From Bacillota bacterium (GTDB taxonomy: Bacteria > Bacillota > Negativicutes > DSM-13327): 64,000 bases of DNA. The notes below the pieces were generated by a model. That model was not told the DNA's origin, did no database searches, and was given only the letters and a program-made list of their open reading frames with translations. A program made the position numbers and the translations under genes. The stretch is from positions 1-64,000 of the forward strand of contig JAGFZX010000016.1 in NCBI GenBank assembly GCA_017889585.1. Reading direction: 5' to 3'. This document shows positions 24,904 to 34,195 of this stretch, in pieces (position 1 is the stretch's first letter; each line of letters starts with the position of its first letter).

Positions 24904-27900
24904 TTATCGCTGGTATTTTTCCACTAAGCCCGCCAGCTTGGAGGAGAGCTCGCTTGTCAGTATCTCTTTGTGATACCTCCACTCCCAGTTATTACCTACT
25001 ATACCAGGAAAATTCATTCTAGCTTGACTGCCTAAACAAAGTATATCCTGGAGAGGCACGATCAGGGTATTGGCATTACTCTGATAGATAAATTCAACAA
25101 ATTGCCAGCAAGTTGGCTTAAGTTGATTATCATCTGTACCTAGCTGACGCTCTAGACATTGTTGTATACATTCAGCCAACTTAGGTTCTTCAGTCAGCAG
25201 TTTCTCATACCAACCTACTGTTGTGTCATTATCATGTGTGCCTGTATATAAAACACTATTTTTCTCACAACTAAAAGTTATATATCGCCCACTCTCATCA
25301 TAATCAAAGGAAAACTGCAGAACTTTAATACCAGGAAAATAAAACTGATGCTTAAGATCATCCACTTCAGATGTAATAACACCTAAATCTTCTACAATGA
25401 ACGGCAAGTTTCCCAAATATTTTTCTAGGACACTAAAAAACTGAGCGCCCGGCCCTTTAACCCAACGACCATCTACTGCCGTCTCAGCCTTACCCGATAT
25501 TTCCCAAAAAGCTTCAAAACCTCGAAAATGATCAACTCTAACAATATCGACTAATTGAAATAATACCTGCAAGCGTTGCCGCCACCACTGATAGTCATCC
25601 TTCGCCATTTCTTCCCATTTATAATGAGGGTTGCCCCATAATTGGCCTGTTTTGCTGAAGTAATCAGGTGGTACACCAGCCACTGTTTGAGGACTACCAT
25701 CTTCAGCCAAGTCAAATAACTGTTGATTGGCCCATACATCACTACTATCATGAGCAATAAAAATAGGTATATCACCAATAATTTTAATATTATATATCCC
25801 AGCATATCGTTTAAGCTCATTCCATTGGCTTGCAAAGATAAACTGTAGGAATTGATGATAAGCAATGTCATCTGCCATTAATACTCGATACTCTTCCATT
25901 ACTTTCACTTGTCTTGAAGCAATATCTTTCGGCCACAAATTCCATGACTGCCCTTTAAAATTAGTTTTTAGCGCCATAAATAAAGCATAGTCTGTAAGCC
26001 AAAAACTGTTTTCATCCAAGAATTTTTTATAAACAAACGATATACTTTGCTGTTTAAATTTCATAAAGGCCATCTGCAATAATGTCTCTTTATATGCTTT
26101 AACTTTATCAAACTCTACCCTATCATAATCAAATGCCGGACAGCTTCTAATTTTCTCTGCTGGTAGCAGACCGATATCAACCAACTTGCTTAAGGCAATC
26201 AATAAATGATTGCCTGCAAAAGCCGATAAGCATTGATAGGGAGAATTACCATACCCCACTGGATTTAATGGTAGTACCTGCCATAATGTTTGTTTACTGC
26301 TATGCAAAAAATCAATAAATTCATAAGCATCTTTGCCTAAATCGCCAATACCACCTTCAGAGGGTAGCGATGTAGGATGCAAGAGTATCCCTGCCCCGCG
26401 AGGAAAACAATCCTTCTCAAGCTGTAGTAATGCCTTACCTTCCAAAGGTTGCAAATAAATAGTCAGCACTCCATCAACGATAGGGATTTGCTGGTTATCA
26501 TTCAAAAGATCTAACATTATGCCATGACACCAGGTTCTCACTGGCAGCTGTACTGTAATTGGATCAGTGCTGCGGTTCATTACTATGACAGCTGTATTAT
26601 CTTGTTTAGCCTGGCCAAAAACATCCCGACCGTTGTTAATTGTGCGAATATAGGAATAAACTTGGTCATGAGCAGGCAGGGAAATCCATTTACCAGTTTT
26701 AAATACATCATATTTGTTACGCAGAGCAATCATTTGCTTATACCATGTAAGCAGTTCTACATTTTCTTTTCCCCATGGATAAGTAGCGCGATTAAAAGGA
26801 TCTTTATACCCCTCTACCCCAACCTCATCACCATAATAAACAGAAGGTACGCCGGGAAATGTCATTTGCCATAATGCCATTATCTTCATACGTGCAATGG
26901 CTAGCTTCTGCGATTCCTGAGGCAAACGATATCTAGCCTGCTGGACAACTGTCAGACTTTCAATCGGCGGTGCCTCCCCTAGCAGTGTCAATATTCTTGG
27001 TACATCATGACTGCCAATTAAATTCATCATGGCATAAAAGTTATGACTAGGATAATTTTCCTCTAAGCTCATTAATGCCCGATGGACAGTATAGGCATCA
27101 ATAGTACCAAGCATAAAATCCAGGGTAATCCTCCGAAATGGATAATTCATAACCGAATCCATTTCCTCCCCCTGAAGATATCGTCTTAGTTTTCCATAAC
27201 TTTCTTTATTAGAAGCATCTTCCCATACTTCACCAATCAGTACACTATCTTTATCTATCTCTTTCATAGTTTTGTAGATCTTTTCGATAAAGGAGTCAGG
27301 TAGTTCATCAGCCACATCCAGGCGCCAACCTTTAGCCCCCAGCTTTAGCCAATGTTTAATCACACTGTCTTTATTTTCAATAATAAAATCAATATAGGAT
27401 GGTTCATTTTCTTCCACATTAGGCAGTGTATCTATCCCCCACCAGGCCTCATATTGTTCGGGATGATTTTCAAACCGATACCAGGGATAATAGGGTGACT
27501 GCTTGGATTGATAGGCACCGACTTCAGGATAATTGCCCTCTCTGTTAAAGTATATGCTATCGCTACCAGTATGACTAAATACACCGTCTAAAATGATAGC
27601 AATACCATGTTCTTTACCTCTGGCGCATAACTGGGCGAATACTTGATTATCTCCAAGCATTGCATCAACTGTTTTATAATCACCTGTATCATAACGGTGA
27701 TTACTCGGTGAGGCAAAAATAGGATTAAAATAAATAATGCTAATTCCTAATTCTTTTAGATAGGGAAGTTTCTCAATAACGCCCTGCAAATTGCCACCAA
27801 AAAAATCATAGGATACAATTCTCCCAGTATCTACATCACGGATATAATAGGGATTATTATTCCAATGTCCGTGAATTAAACTATCCTTTTTAGGATTGAG

Positions 27901-28365
27901 CACCTGACCAGTCCCATTATAAAAGCGGTCCGGGAAAATTTGATATATAACCCCTTCTTTGAACCACTGAGGCGTAACTGCTCCCTCTTTATATACAGTA
28001 ACCTGATAAGCAGGTGGATTTGTTTCATATAGTTGACCAATACCACCCAATCCGTCTGCGCGATTACCATAATAATAAATTTTATCTTTTACTATAATAA
28101 TGAAGTAATACCATAAGACGCTAGGCACCCTCGAAGCCGTGAACTGGACTTGATATATTAAATTTTCTTCCTGCTCCTGCCCTAGCTTCATCTCTATCTT
28201 TTTTTCGCCGCTTTCCTCCTGCCATAACCTTAGTACAACATTATCTGGCTTCTCTGTCCCTTGAATTTTCAAACGCAGCAAAAGCTCTTCATTACAACAA
28301 ACAGCCCCAAAGGGGCTGCGAAAAAACTCCATCTGGGAATCATGGATTATAAAATTTTGATTCAT
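24904..28365 (-). CDS. GH13 alpha-glucan hydrolase fused to GH77 4-alpha-glucanotransferase
   Basis: A two-enzyme protein of about 1153 residues. Residues 1-130 resemble the N-terminal beta-sandwich of neopullulanase-type enzymes. The GH13 barrel (about 135-580) shows the four conserved regions: DGVFSHTGSDS, GWRLDVADELP with the nucleophile Asp, LIGEVWEDA with the acid Glu and NLIGSHDVPR. After a beta domain, a GH77 (MalQ) domain begins at RGAGILLHPTSLPSEGG near 655 and shows GDIPIFIAHDSSDVW, VDHFRGFEAFWE with the nucleophile, VEDLGVITSEV and GTHDNDTTVGWY. Together they would hydrolyse and disproportionate alpha-glucans left by phosphorylase. The TTG at 28386 lies inside glgA; GAGAGG eight bases before ATG 28365 sets the start. 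It is the last gene of the glycogen operon, 13 bp after glgA. Confidence 0.93.
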   Translation of the reverse strand: MNQNFIIHDSQMEFFRSPFGAVCCNEELLLRLKIQGTEKPDNVVLRLWQEESGEKKIEMKLGQEQEENLIYQVQFTASRVPSVLWYYFIIIVKDKIYYYGNRADGLGGIGQLYETNPPAYQVTVYKEGAVTPQWFKEGVIYQIFPDRFYNGTGQVLNPKKDSLIHGHWNNNPYYIRDVDTGRIVSYDFFGGNLQGVIEKLPYLKELGISIIYFNPIFASPSNHRYDTGDYKTVDAMLGDNQVFAQLCARGKEHGIAIILDGVFSHTGSDSIYFNREGNYPEVGAYQSKQSPYYPWYRFENHPEQYEAWWGIDTLPNVEENEPSYIDFIIENKDSVIKHWLKLGAKGWRLDVADELPDSFIEKIYKTMKEIDKDSVLIGEVWEDASNKESYGKLRRYLQGEEMDSVMNYPFRRITLDFMLGTIDAYTVHRALMSLEENYPSHNFYAMMNLIGSHDVPRILTLLGEAPPIESLTVVQQARYRLPQESQKLAIARMKIMALWQMTFPGVPSVYYGDEVGVEGYKDPFNRATYPWGKENVELLTWYKQMIALRNKYDVFKTGKWISLPAHDQVYSYIRTINNGRDVFGQAKQDNTAVIVMNRSTDPITVQLPVRTWCHGIMLDLLNDNQQIPIVDGVLTIYLQPLEGKALLQLEKDCFPRGAGILLHPTSLPSEGGIGDLGKDAYEFIDFLHSSKQTLWQVLPLNPVGYGNSPYQCLSAFAGNHLLIALSKLVDIGLLPAEKIRSCPAFDYDRVEFDKVKAYKETLLQMAFMKFKQQSISFVYKKFLDENSFWLTDYALFMALKTNFKGQSWNLWPKDIASRQVKVMEEYRVLMADDIAYHQFLQFIFASQWNELKRYAGIYNIKIIGDIPIFIAHDSSDVWANQQLFDLAEDGSPQTVAGVPPDYFSKTGQLWGNPHYKWEEMAKDDYQWWRQRLQVLFQLVDIVRVDHFRGFEAFWEISGKAETAVDGRWVKGPGAQFFSVLEKYLGNLPFIVEDLGVITSEVDDLKHQFYFPGIKVLQFSFDYDESGRYITFSCEKNSVLYTGTHDNDTTVGWYEKLLTEEPKLAECIQQCLERQLGTDDNQLKPTCWQFVEFIYQSNANTLIVPLQDILCLGSQARMNFPGIVGNNWEWRYHKEILTSELSSKLAGLVEKYQR

Positions 28366-28378
28366 ATTATAAACCTCT

Positions 28379-29830
28379 CTACCCAATCATTTTTTTATAA
28401 ACTTCCTGATACTGCTTGGCTGAACTTTGCCAGCTATAGTCACTATTCATGGCATTACTGACCACTTTATTCCATTTTTCTTTGTTTTTATAGAGAGCCA
28501 ATGCCTTATTGATGGCATCAAGCAATTCATGGGCATTATAATTAGCGAAACTAAAGCCATTACCCGTACCAGTATACTGATTATACGCCTCCACAGTATC
28601 CTGTAAACCACCAGTTTCTCTCACAATCGGCAAACAGCCATAACGCATAGCAATCAATTGCCCAATACCGCAAGGCTCATATAGGGACGGCATCAGAAAT
28701 AAATCCGCACCTGCATAAATCTGACGAGCTAGGGCATCATCAAACATAATATTGGTTGAGATCTTACTCGGATACTGCCAAGCCATATACTTGAAAAAAT
28801 TCTCATATCGAGCTTCGCCTGTCCCCAAGATGACCAACTGGGCATCATGATTATCAATGGACATTTGCTTAAGCATATCTACCAATATATATTCCATTAG
28901 CTCCATACCTTTAGGACCTACTAACCGAGAAACAATGGCTACCATAGGTATATCGGCATTCACTGCCAACCCTAATTGCTCTTGCAACTGTAATTTATTT
29001 TTGTTTTTTTCAGATAGAGATCCTATATTGTAATTGGTGCCAATCTTCTTGTCTGTGGCGGGGTTATACTCCTCATAATCTATGCCATTTATAATACCCA
29101 CTAAATCATTCTGACGCTTGCGTAAAAATCCATCAAGCTGTTCACCAAAAAATGGGTTTTGGATTTCCTGGGCATATGTACGGCTAACCGTAGAAATCAT
29201 ATCAGAATATGCTAGACCACCCTTCATAAAGTTTACATTATTATTAAATTCCACCCCTTCATGGTTAAAATATCGCCAATCTAAACTCAATATATCGTGT
29301 AATATTCCCTTAGGAAATACTCCTTGATAGCGCAAATTATGAATAGTAAATAGTGTTTTAATATGCTTATAGTCAGATAACTGGCGATAATGAGCATCCA
29401 GTAGTACGCTCACCATACCAGTATGCCAATCATTACAGTGAAGTATATCAGGCATAAAATCAATTTTAGTTAAAGACTCTAGTACAGCTCTGCAAAAAAA
29501 GCCAAATCGTTCATCATCATCATCATAGCCATAGAAGCTATGCCGTTTAAAGTAGTATTCATTATCAATAAAATAAAAGATTATTCCTTGATATTCAAGC
29601 TCAAGTACACCACAATACTGTTGTCGCCAACCCACTTGCACTACAAATTTATTTTTGAGTACCATTTGTTGTTTATATTCTTTAGGTATATTTTGATAAT
29701 TAGGTAACATTACTCTCACATCGGTGCCTTGCTGTTTTAATTCTTTCGGCAAGGAGCCAATTACGTCACCAAGCCCACCTGTTTTGGCAAAAGGCACCGC
29801 TTCAGCCGCCACAAATAATACTTTTAACAT
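28379..29830 (-). CDS. glgA: Glycogen synthase (ADP-glucose type)
   Basis: GT5 glycosyltransferase that extends alpha-1,4-glucan from ADP-glucose. At 483 residues it is standard. The N-terminal ADP-binding motif KTGGLGDVIGSLP is near residue 16, the HNLRYQGVFP segment near 165, and the C-terminal Rossmann part has LMPSLYEPCGIGQLIAMRYG with the conserved EPCG near 390. AGGTGA overlapping the end of glgD is eight bases before the ATG; the gap to glgD is 3 bp. It is part of the minus-strand glg operon. Confidence 0.97.
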   Translation of the reverse strand: MLKVLFVAAEAVPFAKTGGLGDVIGSLPKELKQQGTDVRVMLPNYQNIPKEYKQQMVLKNKFVVQVGWRQQYCGVLELEYQGIIFYFIDNEYYFKRHSFYGYDDDDERFGFFCRAVLESLTKIDFMPDILHCNDWHTGMVSVLLDAHYRQLSDYKHIKTLFTIHNLRYQGVFPKGILHDILSLDWRYFNHEGVEFNNNVNFMKGGLAYSDMISTVSRTYAQEIQNPFFGEQLDGFLRKRQNDLVGIINGIDYEEYNPATDKKIGTNYNIGSLSEKNKNKLQLQEQLGLAVNADIPMVAIVSRLVGPKGMELMEYILVDMLKQMSIDNHDAQLVILGTGEARYENFFKYMAWQYPSKISTNIMFDDALARQIYAGADLFLMPSLYEPCGIGQLIAMRYGCLPIVRETGGLQDTVEAYNQYTGTGNGFSFANYNAHELLDAINKALALYKNKEKWNKVVSNAMNSDYSWQSSAKQYQEVYKKMIG

Positions 29831-29833
29831 ATC

Positions 29834-30955
29834 TTAGATCACCTGTCCTTTCGTTATTACAACAGGATATTTACACTCTCCCTTTAACTGCTTGTCAGCT
29901 GTAATCAATACATCTTTATCGCAAATTACATTTTCTAGCACCACGCCCGGACCAATTTCACATTTTTGCATAATAATACTATTTTTAATATATGCCCCTG
30001 CATGGACTTTTACGCTACGAAATAAAATGCTGTTTTCCACCCGCCCCTCAATATAACACCCGGTAGCAATCAAGGAGTTTGATACATCAGCCTGAGCCAT
30101 ATATTTAGCTGGCGGTTCATCTTTAACCTTAGTATAAATAAGACCAGAACTAAAAAATAACTCCCTCCAAATCTGAGTATCCAACAATTCCATACTATGC
30201 TGAAAATAACTTTGGAGCGAACTAATCCTTGCCACATACCCCTGATGATAATAACCAGATACTTTAAACTTATTAACATTTTTAATGATGCAATGTTTGA
30301 TAAAATCATAATCGCCACGAGCAATACAATCCTTCACTAGCTCTATTAATAGTTTTCTTTCCATAATAAAGGTTTTCAGTGATATGTTTTGATAATCCCT
30401 AGATTCTTTATATTCTTTTATGTTAATGATTTGTCCGTTTTCTCCTATTTCCAAGACATTAGCCCCCACGCAATCATGAGTACTGCAATTAGCCTTAGTA
30501 TATAAAACGGTAATTTCTGCTCCTGTACTCTTGTGAAAATCCAAGGCTTGTCGATAGTCCAAATTGCTCACCATTCCAGGCCCTGCTATCACAACATATT
30601 TTTGTCTACTTTTACAAATATAATCCAAATTGCTATAGAAATTTTCTACATCGCCTCGTTGTATTTGCATAGGATTTTTAGTATAAGCAGGGGGTAAAAT
30701 AAATAGTCCATCCCGCTTGCGCGCTAAGTCCCACTCCTTACCTGACCTTAGATGATCCATTAAAGACCGATATTTATGTTGGATAAAAATCCCTACATTA
30801 GAAACACCTGAATTTACCATATTAGATAATACAAAATCGATTAGCCGATAACGACCGGCAAAAGGAACAGCGGCTAAAGGCCGAGAGCGACTAAGGTCAC
30901 CTAAATTTTCTTCTACTTCACTGAGATTAATAATCCCCATTAATTCCCCCATCAT
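29834..30955 (-). CDS. glgD: Glucose-1-phosphate adenylyltransferase accessory subunit GlgD (copy 1)
   Basis: A 373-residue homologue of GlgC that lacks the catalytic GGxGxRL nucleotide motif: the N-terminus reads MGIINLSEVEENLGDLSRSRPLAAVPFAGRYRLIDF (first 20 residues as seen), so it is the non-catalytic partner that tunes GlgC in Firmicutes. LRSGKEWDLARKRDGLFILPP is typical for GlgD. The C-terminal left-handed beta-helix repeats (NSILFRSVKVHAGAYIKNSI) are intact. GGAGG precedes the ATG, and the gap to glgC1 is 2 bp. A second copy lies at 39288..40403. Confidence 0.95.
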   Translation of the reverse strand: MMGELMGIINLSEVEENLGDLSRSRPLAAVPFAGRYRLIDFVLSNMVNSGVSNVGIFIQHKYRSLMDHLRSGKEWDLARKRDGLFILPPAYTKNPMQIQRGDVENFYSNLDYICKSRQKYVVIAGPGMVSNLDYRQALDFHKSTGAEITVLYTKANCSTHDCVGANVLEIGENGQIINIKEYKESRDYQNISLKTFIMERKLLIELVKDCIARGDYDFIKHCIIKNVNKFKVSGYYHQGYVARISSLQSYFQHSMELLDTQIWRELFFSSGLIYTKVKDEPPAKYMAQADVSNSLIATGCYIEGRVENSILFRSVKVHAGAYIKNSIIMQKCEIGPGVVLENVICDKDVLITADKQLKGECKYPVVITKGQVI

Positions 30956-30957
30956 AA

Positions 30958-32175
30958 CTAAGCCTCCTCCTTTCTACAAAGTTCTTCATTAGTTAGACAA
31001 GAAAGATTCGTCCTAATTTTAGAATGTGGGGGAATAATCATATCAGCAGCCACTACCACAATCTCCTGCTCATCCTGTTTCTGCGAGGCTGAGGCCGATA
31101 CTGTCGCCCCTTGTTTAATGACTGCCTTACGCCCGATAATCGCCTTACTAATGGTCACATTGCCTTCGATATGCACGCCTGCCATAATAACAGAGTTCTT
31201 AACTACTGCCCCTGCTCCAATATACACATCAGGAAAGATAACCGAATTTGTCACTTCCCCTAATACTAGACATCCTTCACTAATAATAGAATTTTTTACG
31301 TTGGCAGTAGCAGCAGTATAATGAGGAGGCCTTGGCGGATTGGCTGAATAAATACGCCAGCTAGAGTCATACATATTCAGTTCAGATTTTTCATCCAATA
31401 AATCCATATTAGCCTGCCAGAGACTTTCCACAGTCCCTACATCTTTCCAATAGCCGTCAAAGGGGTAGGCCATCAATGTATCCTGATTATTAAGCATTTT
31501 AGGTATGATATCATGTCCGAAATCATGACTGGAACTAACATTCTTTTCGTCTTCTAATAAATACTTTCTGAGAAGAGGCCAGTTAAAAATATAAATACCC
31601 ATAGATGCTAGATTACTCTTAGGCTGGGCTGGTTTTTCAGCAAAATTAGTCACACGATAGTTTTCATCAGTACTCATAATACCAAAACGACTGGCTTCAT
31701 CCCAAGGCACTTCTAGCACACCAATCGTAACATCAGCGTTTTGCACCTGATGGAATTCTAACATGAGAGAATAATCCATTTTATAAATATGATCGCCTGA
31801 CAATATCAGTACATACTCTGGATTAAACCGATCCACAAAATTAATGTTCTGACAAATAGCATCTGCCGTACCTTTATACCATTCTCCGCCTTGTTCTTTA
31901 ACAAAAGGCGGTAATACATATACTCCACCGTGAATTCTATCCAGATCCCAGGCACTGCCAATACCAATATAACTATTTAATGCTAAAGGTTTATACTGGG
32001 TAAGCACGCCCACAGTATCAATACCTGAGTTATAACAGTTACTTAAGGGAAAATCAATAATTCGATACTTACCACCAAAAGGTACTGCTGGTTTAGCTAC
32101 GTTCTGTGTTAAAACTCCCAAACGACTCCCCTGGCCACCTGCCAACAGCATGGCTACACATTGCTTTTTGCGCAT
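30958..32175 (-). CDS. glgC: Glucose-1-phosphate adenylyltransferase, catalytic subunit GlgC (copy 1)
   Basis: Makes ADP-glucose from ATP and glucose-1-phosphate, the committed step of glycogen synthesis. The nucleotidyltransferase motif [14 protein letters not shown] is intact, followed by [31 protein letters not shown] near 125 with the catalytic Asp, and the FAEKP allosteric/substrate block near 195; a beta-helix ends the protein. The track start is five codons too early; GAGGGGAG before ATG 32175 gives a 405-residue protein. It is followed by glgD after 2 bp. Regulation by fructose-1,6-bisphosphate and AMP/Pi is typical of the family but cannot be read here. Confidence 0.96.
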   Translation of the reverse strand: MRKKQCVAMLLAGGQGSRLGVLTQNVAKPAVPFGGKYRIIDFPLSNCYNSGIDTVGVLTQYKPLALNSYIGIGSAWDLDRIHGGVYVLPPFVKEQGGEWYKGTADAICQNINFVDRFNPEYVLILSGDHIYKMDYSLMLEFHQVQNADVTIGVLEVPWDEASRFGIMSTDENYRVTNFAEKPAQPKSNLASMGIYIFNWPLLRKYLLEDEKNVSSSHDFGHDIIPKMLNNQDTLMAYPFDGYWKDVGTVESLWQANMDLLDEKSELNMYDSSWRIYSANPPRPPHYTAATANVKNSIISEGCLVLGEVTNSVIFPDVYIGAGAVVKNSVIMAGVHIEGNVTISKAIIGRKAVIKQGATVSASASQKQDEQEIVVVAADMIIPPHSKIRTNLSCLTNEELCRKEEA

Positions 32176-32247
32176 AGTAACTCCCCTCATTATTAAAATA
32201 ATTCTATAACTTATACTCTATCTGATTTTATTTTCTGCTCATTCTAT

Positions 32248-34158
32248 CTAGGAATTTATCTTGCACGGTTGTATATATTTTAAGTATATTGTAGCTAAAG
32301 GCGGAACGGTAAGAACTAGGGACTGGGGGTTATTATGCCAACTTACAGCCTCTGCTACTAATTGCCCAACATTTTCCTGACCTGAACCACCAAACCGCTC
32401 CCAGTCGCTATTAAATACCTCCTGATATGATCCCATCACTGGCATGCCAATTCGGTATGAGTGATGCACCTCAGGCGTAAAGTTGCACACCACGATCAAT
32501 ATTTCATCAGCCGACATAGATTTACGCATAAAGCAGATAATACTCTGAGAATAGTCGCTACAATCAATCCATTCAAAGCCCTGCCAATTATCATCCACTT
32601 GCCAGAGGGCACGCTCCTGCTGATAAAGCTTATTAAGTGAACGGCAGTAGCCTAGCAACTTACTATGTTTATCATGTTCCAAAATATGCCAATCCAAACT
32701 TTCATCCTCTTGCCATTCAATAAATTGACCAAACTCCCCACCCATAAATAGCAGTTTTTTACCTGGATGAGCCATCCAATACCCATAAAAAGCACGTAAA
32801 TTAGCAAATTTCTGCCAATAATCGCCAGGCATTTTATCAAGCATTGACTTTTTCCCATGAACCACTTCATCATGGGACAAAGCTAAAACAAAATTCTCAG
32901 AAAAGGCATACATAAAGGAAAATGTTAATAAGTGATGCTGCCACTTCCGGTGAACTGGCTCCAAAGCCATATAGCGAAGCATATCATTCATCCAGCCCAT
33001 ATTCCACTTAAAATTAAAACCCAGGCCTCCAGCATGTGTGGGCCAAGACACCATAGGCCAAGCAGTAGACTCTTCAGCCATCATGAGTACATTAGGGTGA
33101 TGCTGAAATACCACTTCGTTCAACTTACGTAAAAATTTCACTCCCTCCAAATTACCATTGCCTCCATATTTATTTGGAGTAAAAGTACCATCCTCCTTAC
33201 CATAATTCAAATACAAAATATTGGAAACGGCATCTGTACGAATACCATCAATATGATAAACATCTAACCAAAACAAGGCATTGGAGATGAGAAAACTTAA
33301 TACTTCCGTACGTCCCAAATCAAAATTAGCAGTACCCCACCCGATATTTTCACACCGTTCACTACTTGCATACTCATAAAGAGACGATCCATCAAAACGT
33401 CTGAGTCCATGATCATCTTTACAAAAATGCCCTGGCACCCAATCCATAATGATACCAATGCCATGCTCATGACACTTATCAACTAAATACATAAAGTCTT
33501 CAGGCGTACCATAACGGCTAGTAACTGCATAATAACCTGTGGCCTGATACCCCCACGACCCATCAAAAGGATGTTCGGCAACAGGCATAAATTCAATGTG
33601 AGTATAGCCCATATTAGCTGCATACTCAGGCAACAGTTCCGCGAGTTCACGATAGGTCAGGAACTCATTACCATGCCCCCGCCGCCATGAACCTAAATGT
33701 ACTTCATAAATAAGTACTGGGCTCTGATAAGCAGGCTGCTTCTTCTCCTGCTGCCATTTTTCATCCTGCCATTTATAGCCCTGCAAATCATATACTATTG
33801 AGGCGGTATCAGGTCTAAGCTGAGCATAAACTGCATAAGGATCAGCTTTAAGCAGCCTCTCACCAGTAGCTGTATATATTTCGTATTTGTAAATCTCTCC
33901 AGCCCTCAGATCAGGGATAAACAGTATCCAGATACCAGACTTAGCCACCCGCTCCATAACATGTTTCTCGCCCTGCCAACCATTAAAATTCCCGACAACT
34001 CGCACCTCCTGAGCATTAGGTGCCCATACAGTAAAACGTACCCCAGAACTACCACATTTATAGACAATATGGGCCCCCATAAGCTGATAACTGCGAAAAT
34101 TACTACCCTCATGAAATAGATATAGGTCTTCATCACTTAATTGTAAAATATTGTTCAT
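32248..34158 (-). CDS. glgB: 1,4-alpha-glucan branching enzyme
   Basis: GH13 enzyme (636 residues) that introduces alpha-1,6 branches into glycogen. An N-terminal CBM48 domain (FTVWAPNAQEVRVVGNFNGW near 40) is followed by the catalytic barrel: MDWVPGHFCKD (region I), GIRTDAVSN (II, Asp nucleophile), LMMAEESTAWP (III, Glu acid) and ALSHDEVVHGKKSM (IV). The length corresponds to the short form that lacks the extra N1 domain. GGGGGAGGTG precedes the ATG. It lies between glgP1 (37 bp) and glgC1 (72 bp). Confidence 0.97.
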   Translation of the reverse strand: MNNILQLSDEDLYLFHEGSNFRSYQLMGAHIVYKCGSSGVRFTVWAPNAQEVRVVGNFNGWQGEKHVMERVAKSGIWILFIPDLRAGEIYKYEIYTATGERLLKADPYAVYAQLRPDTASIVYDLQGYKWQDEKWQQEKKQPAYQSPVLIYEVHLGSWRRGHGNEFLTYRELAELLPEYAANMGYTHIEFMPVAEHPFDGSWGYQATGYYAVTSRYGTPEDFMYLVDKCHEHGIGIIMDWVPGHFCKDDHGLRRFDGSSLYEYASSERCENIGWGTANFDLGRTEVLSFLISNALFWLDVYHIDGIRTDAVSNILYLNYGKEDGTFTPNKYGGNGNLEGVKFLRKLNEVVFQHHPNVLMMAEESTAWPMVSWPTHAGGLGFNFKWNMGWMNDMLRYMALEPVHRKWQHHLLTFSFMYAFSENFVLALSHDEVVHGKKSMLDKMPGDYWQKFANLRAFYGYWMAHPGKKLLFMGGEFGQFIEWQEDESLDWHILEHDKHSKLLGYCRSLNKLYQQERALWQVDDNWQGFEWIDCSDYSQSIICFMRKSMSADEILIVVCNFTPEVHHSYRIGMPVMGSYQEVFNSDWERFGGSGQENVGQLVAEAVSWHNNPQSLVLTVPPLATIYLKYIQPCKINS

Positions 34159-34195
34159 CGCAATATCACCTCCCCCTTGCTATCTACTTGGAAAA

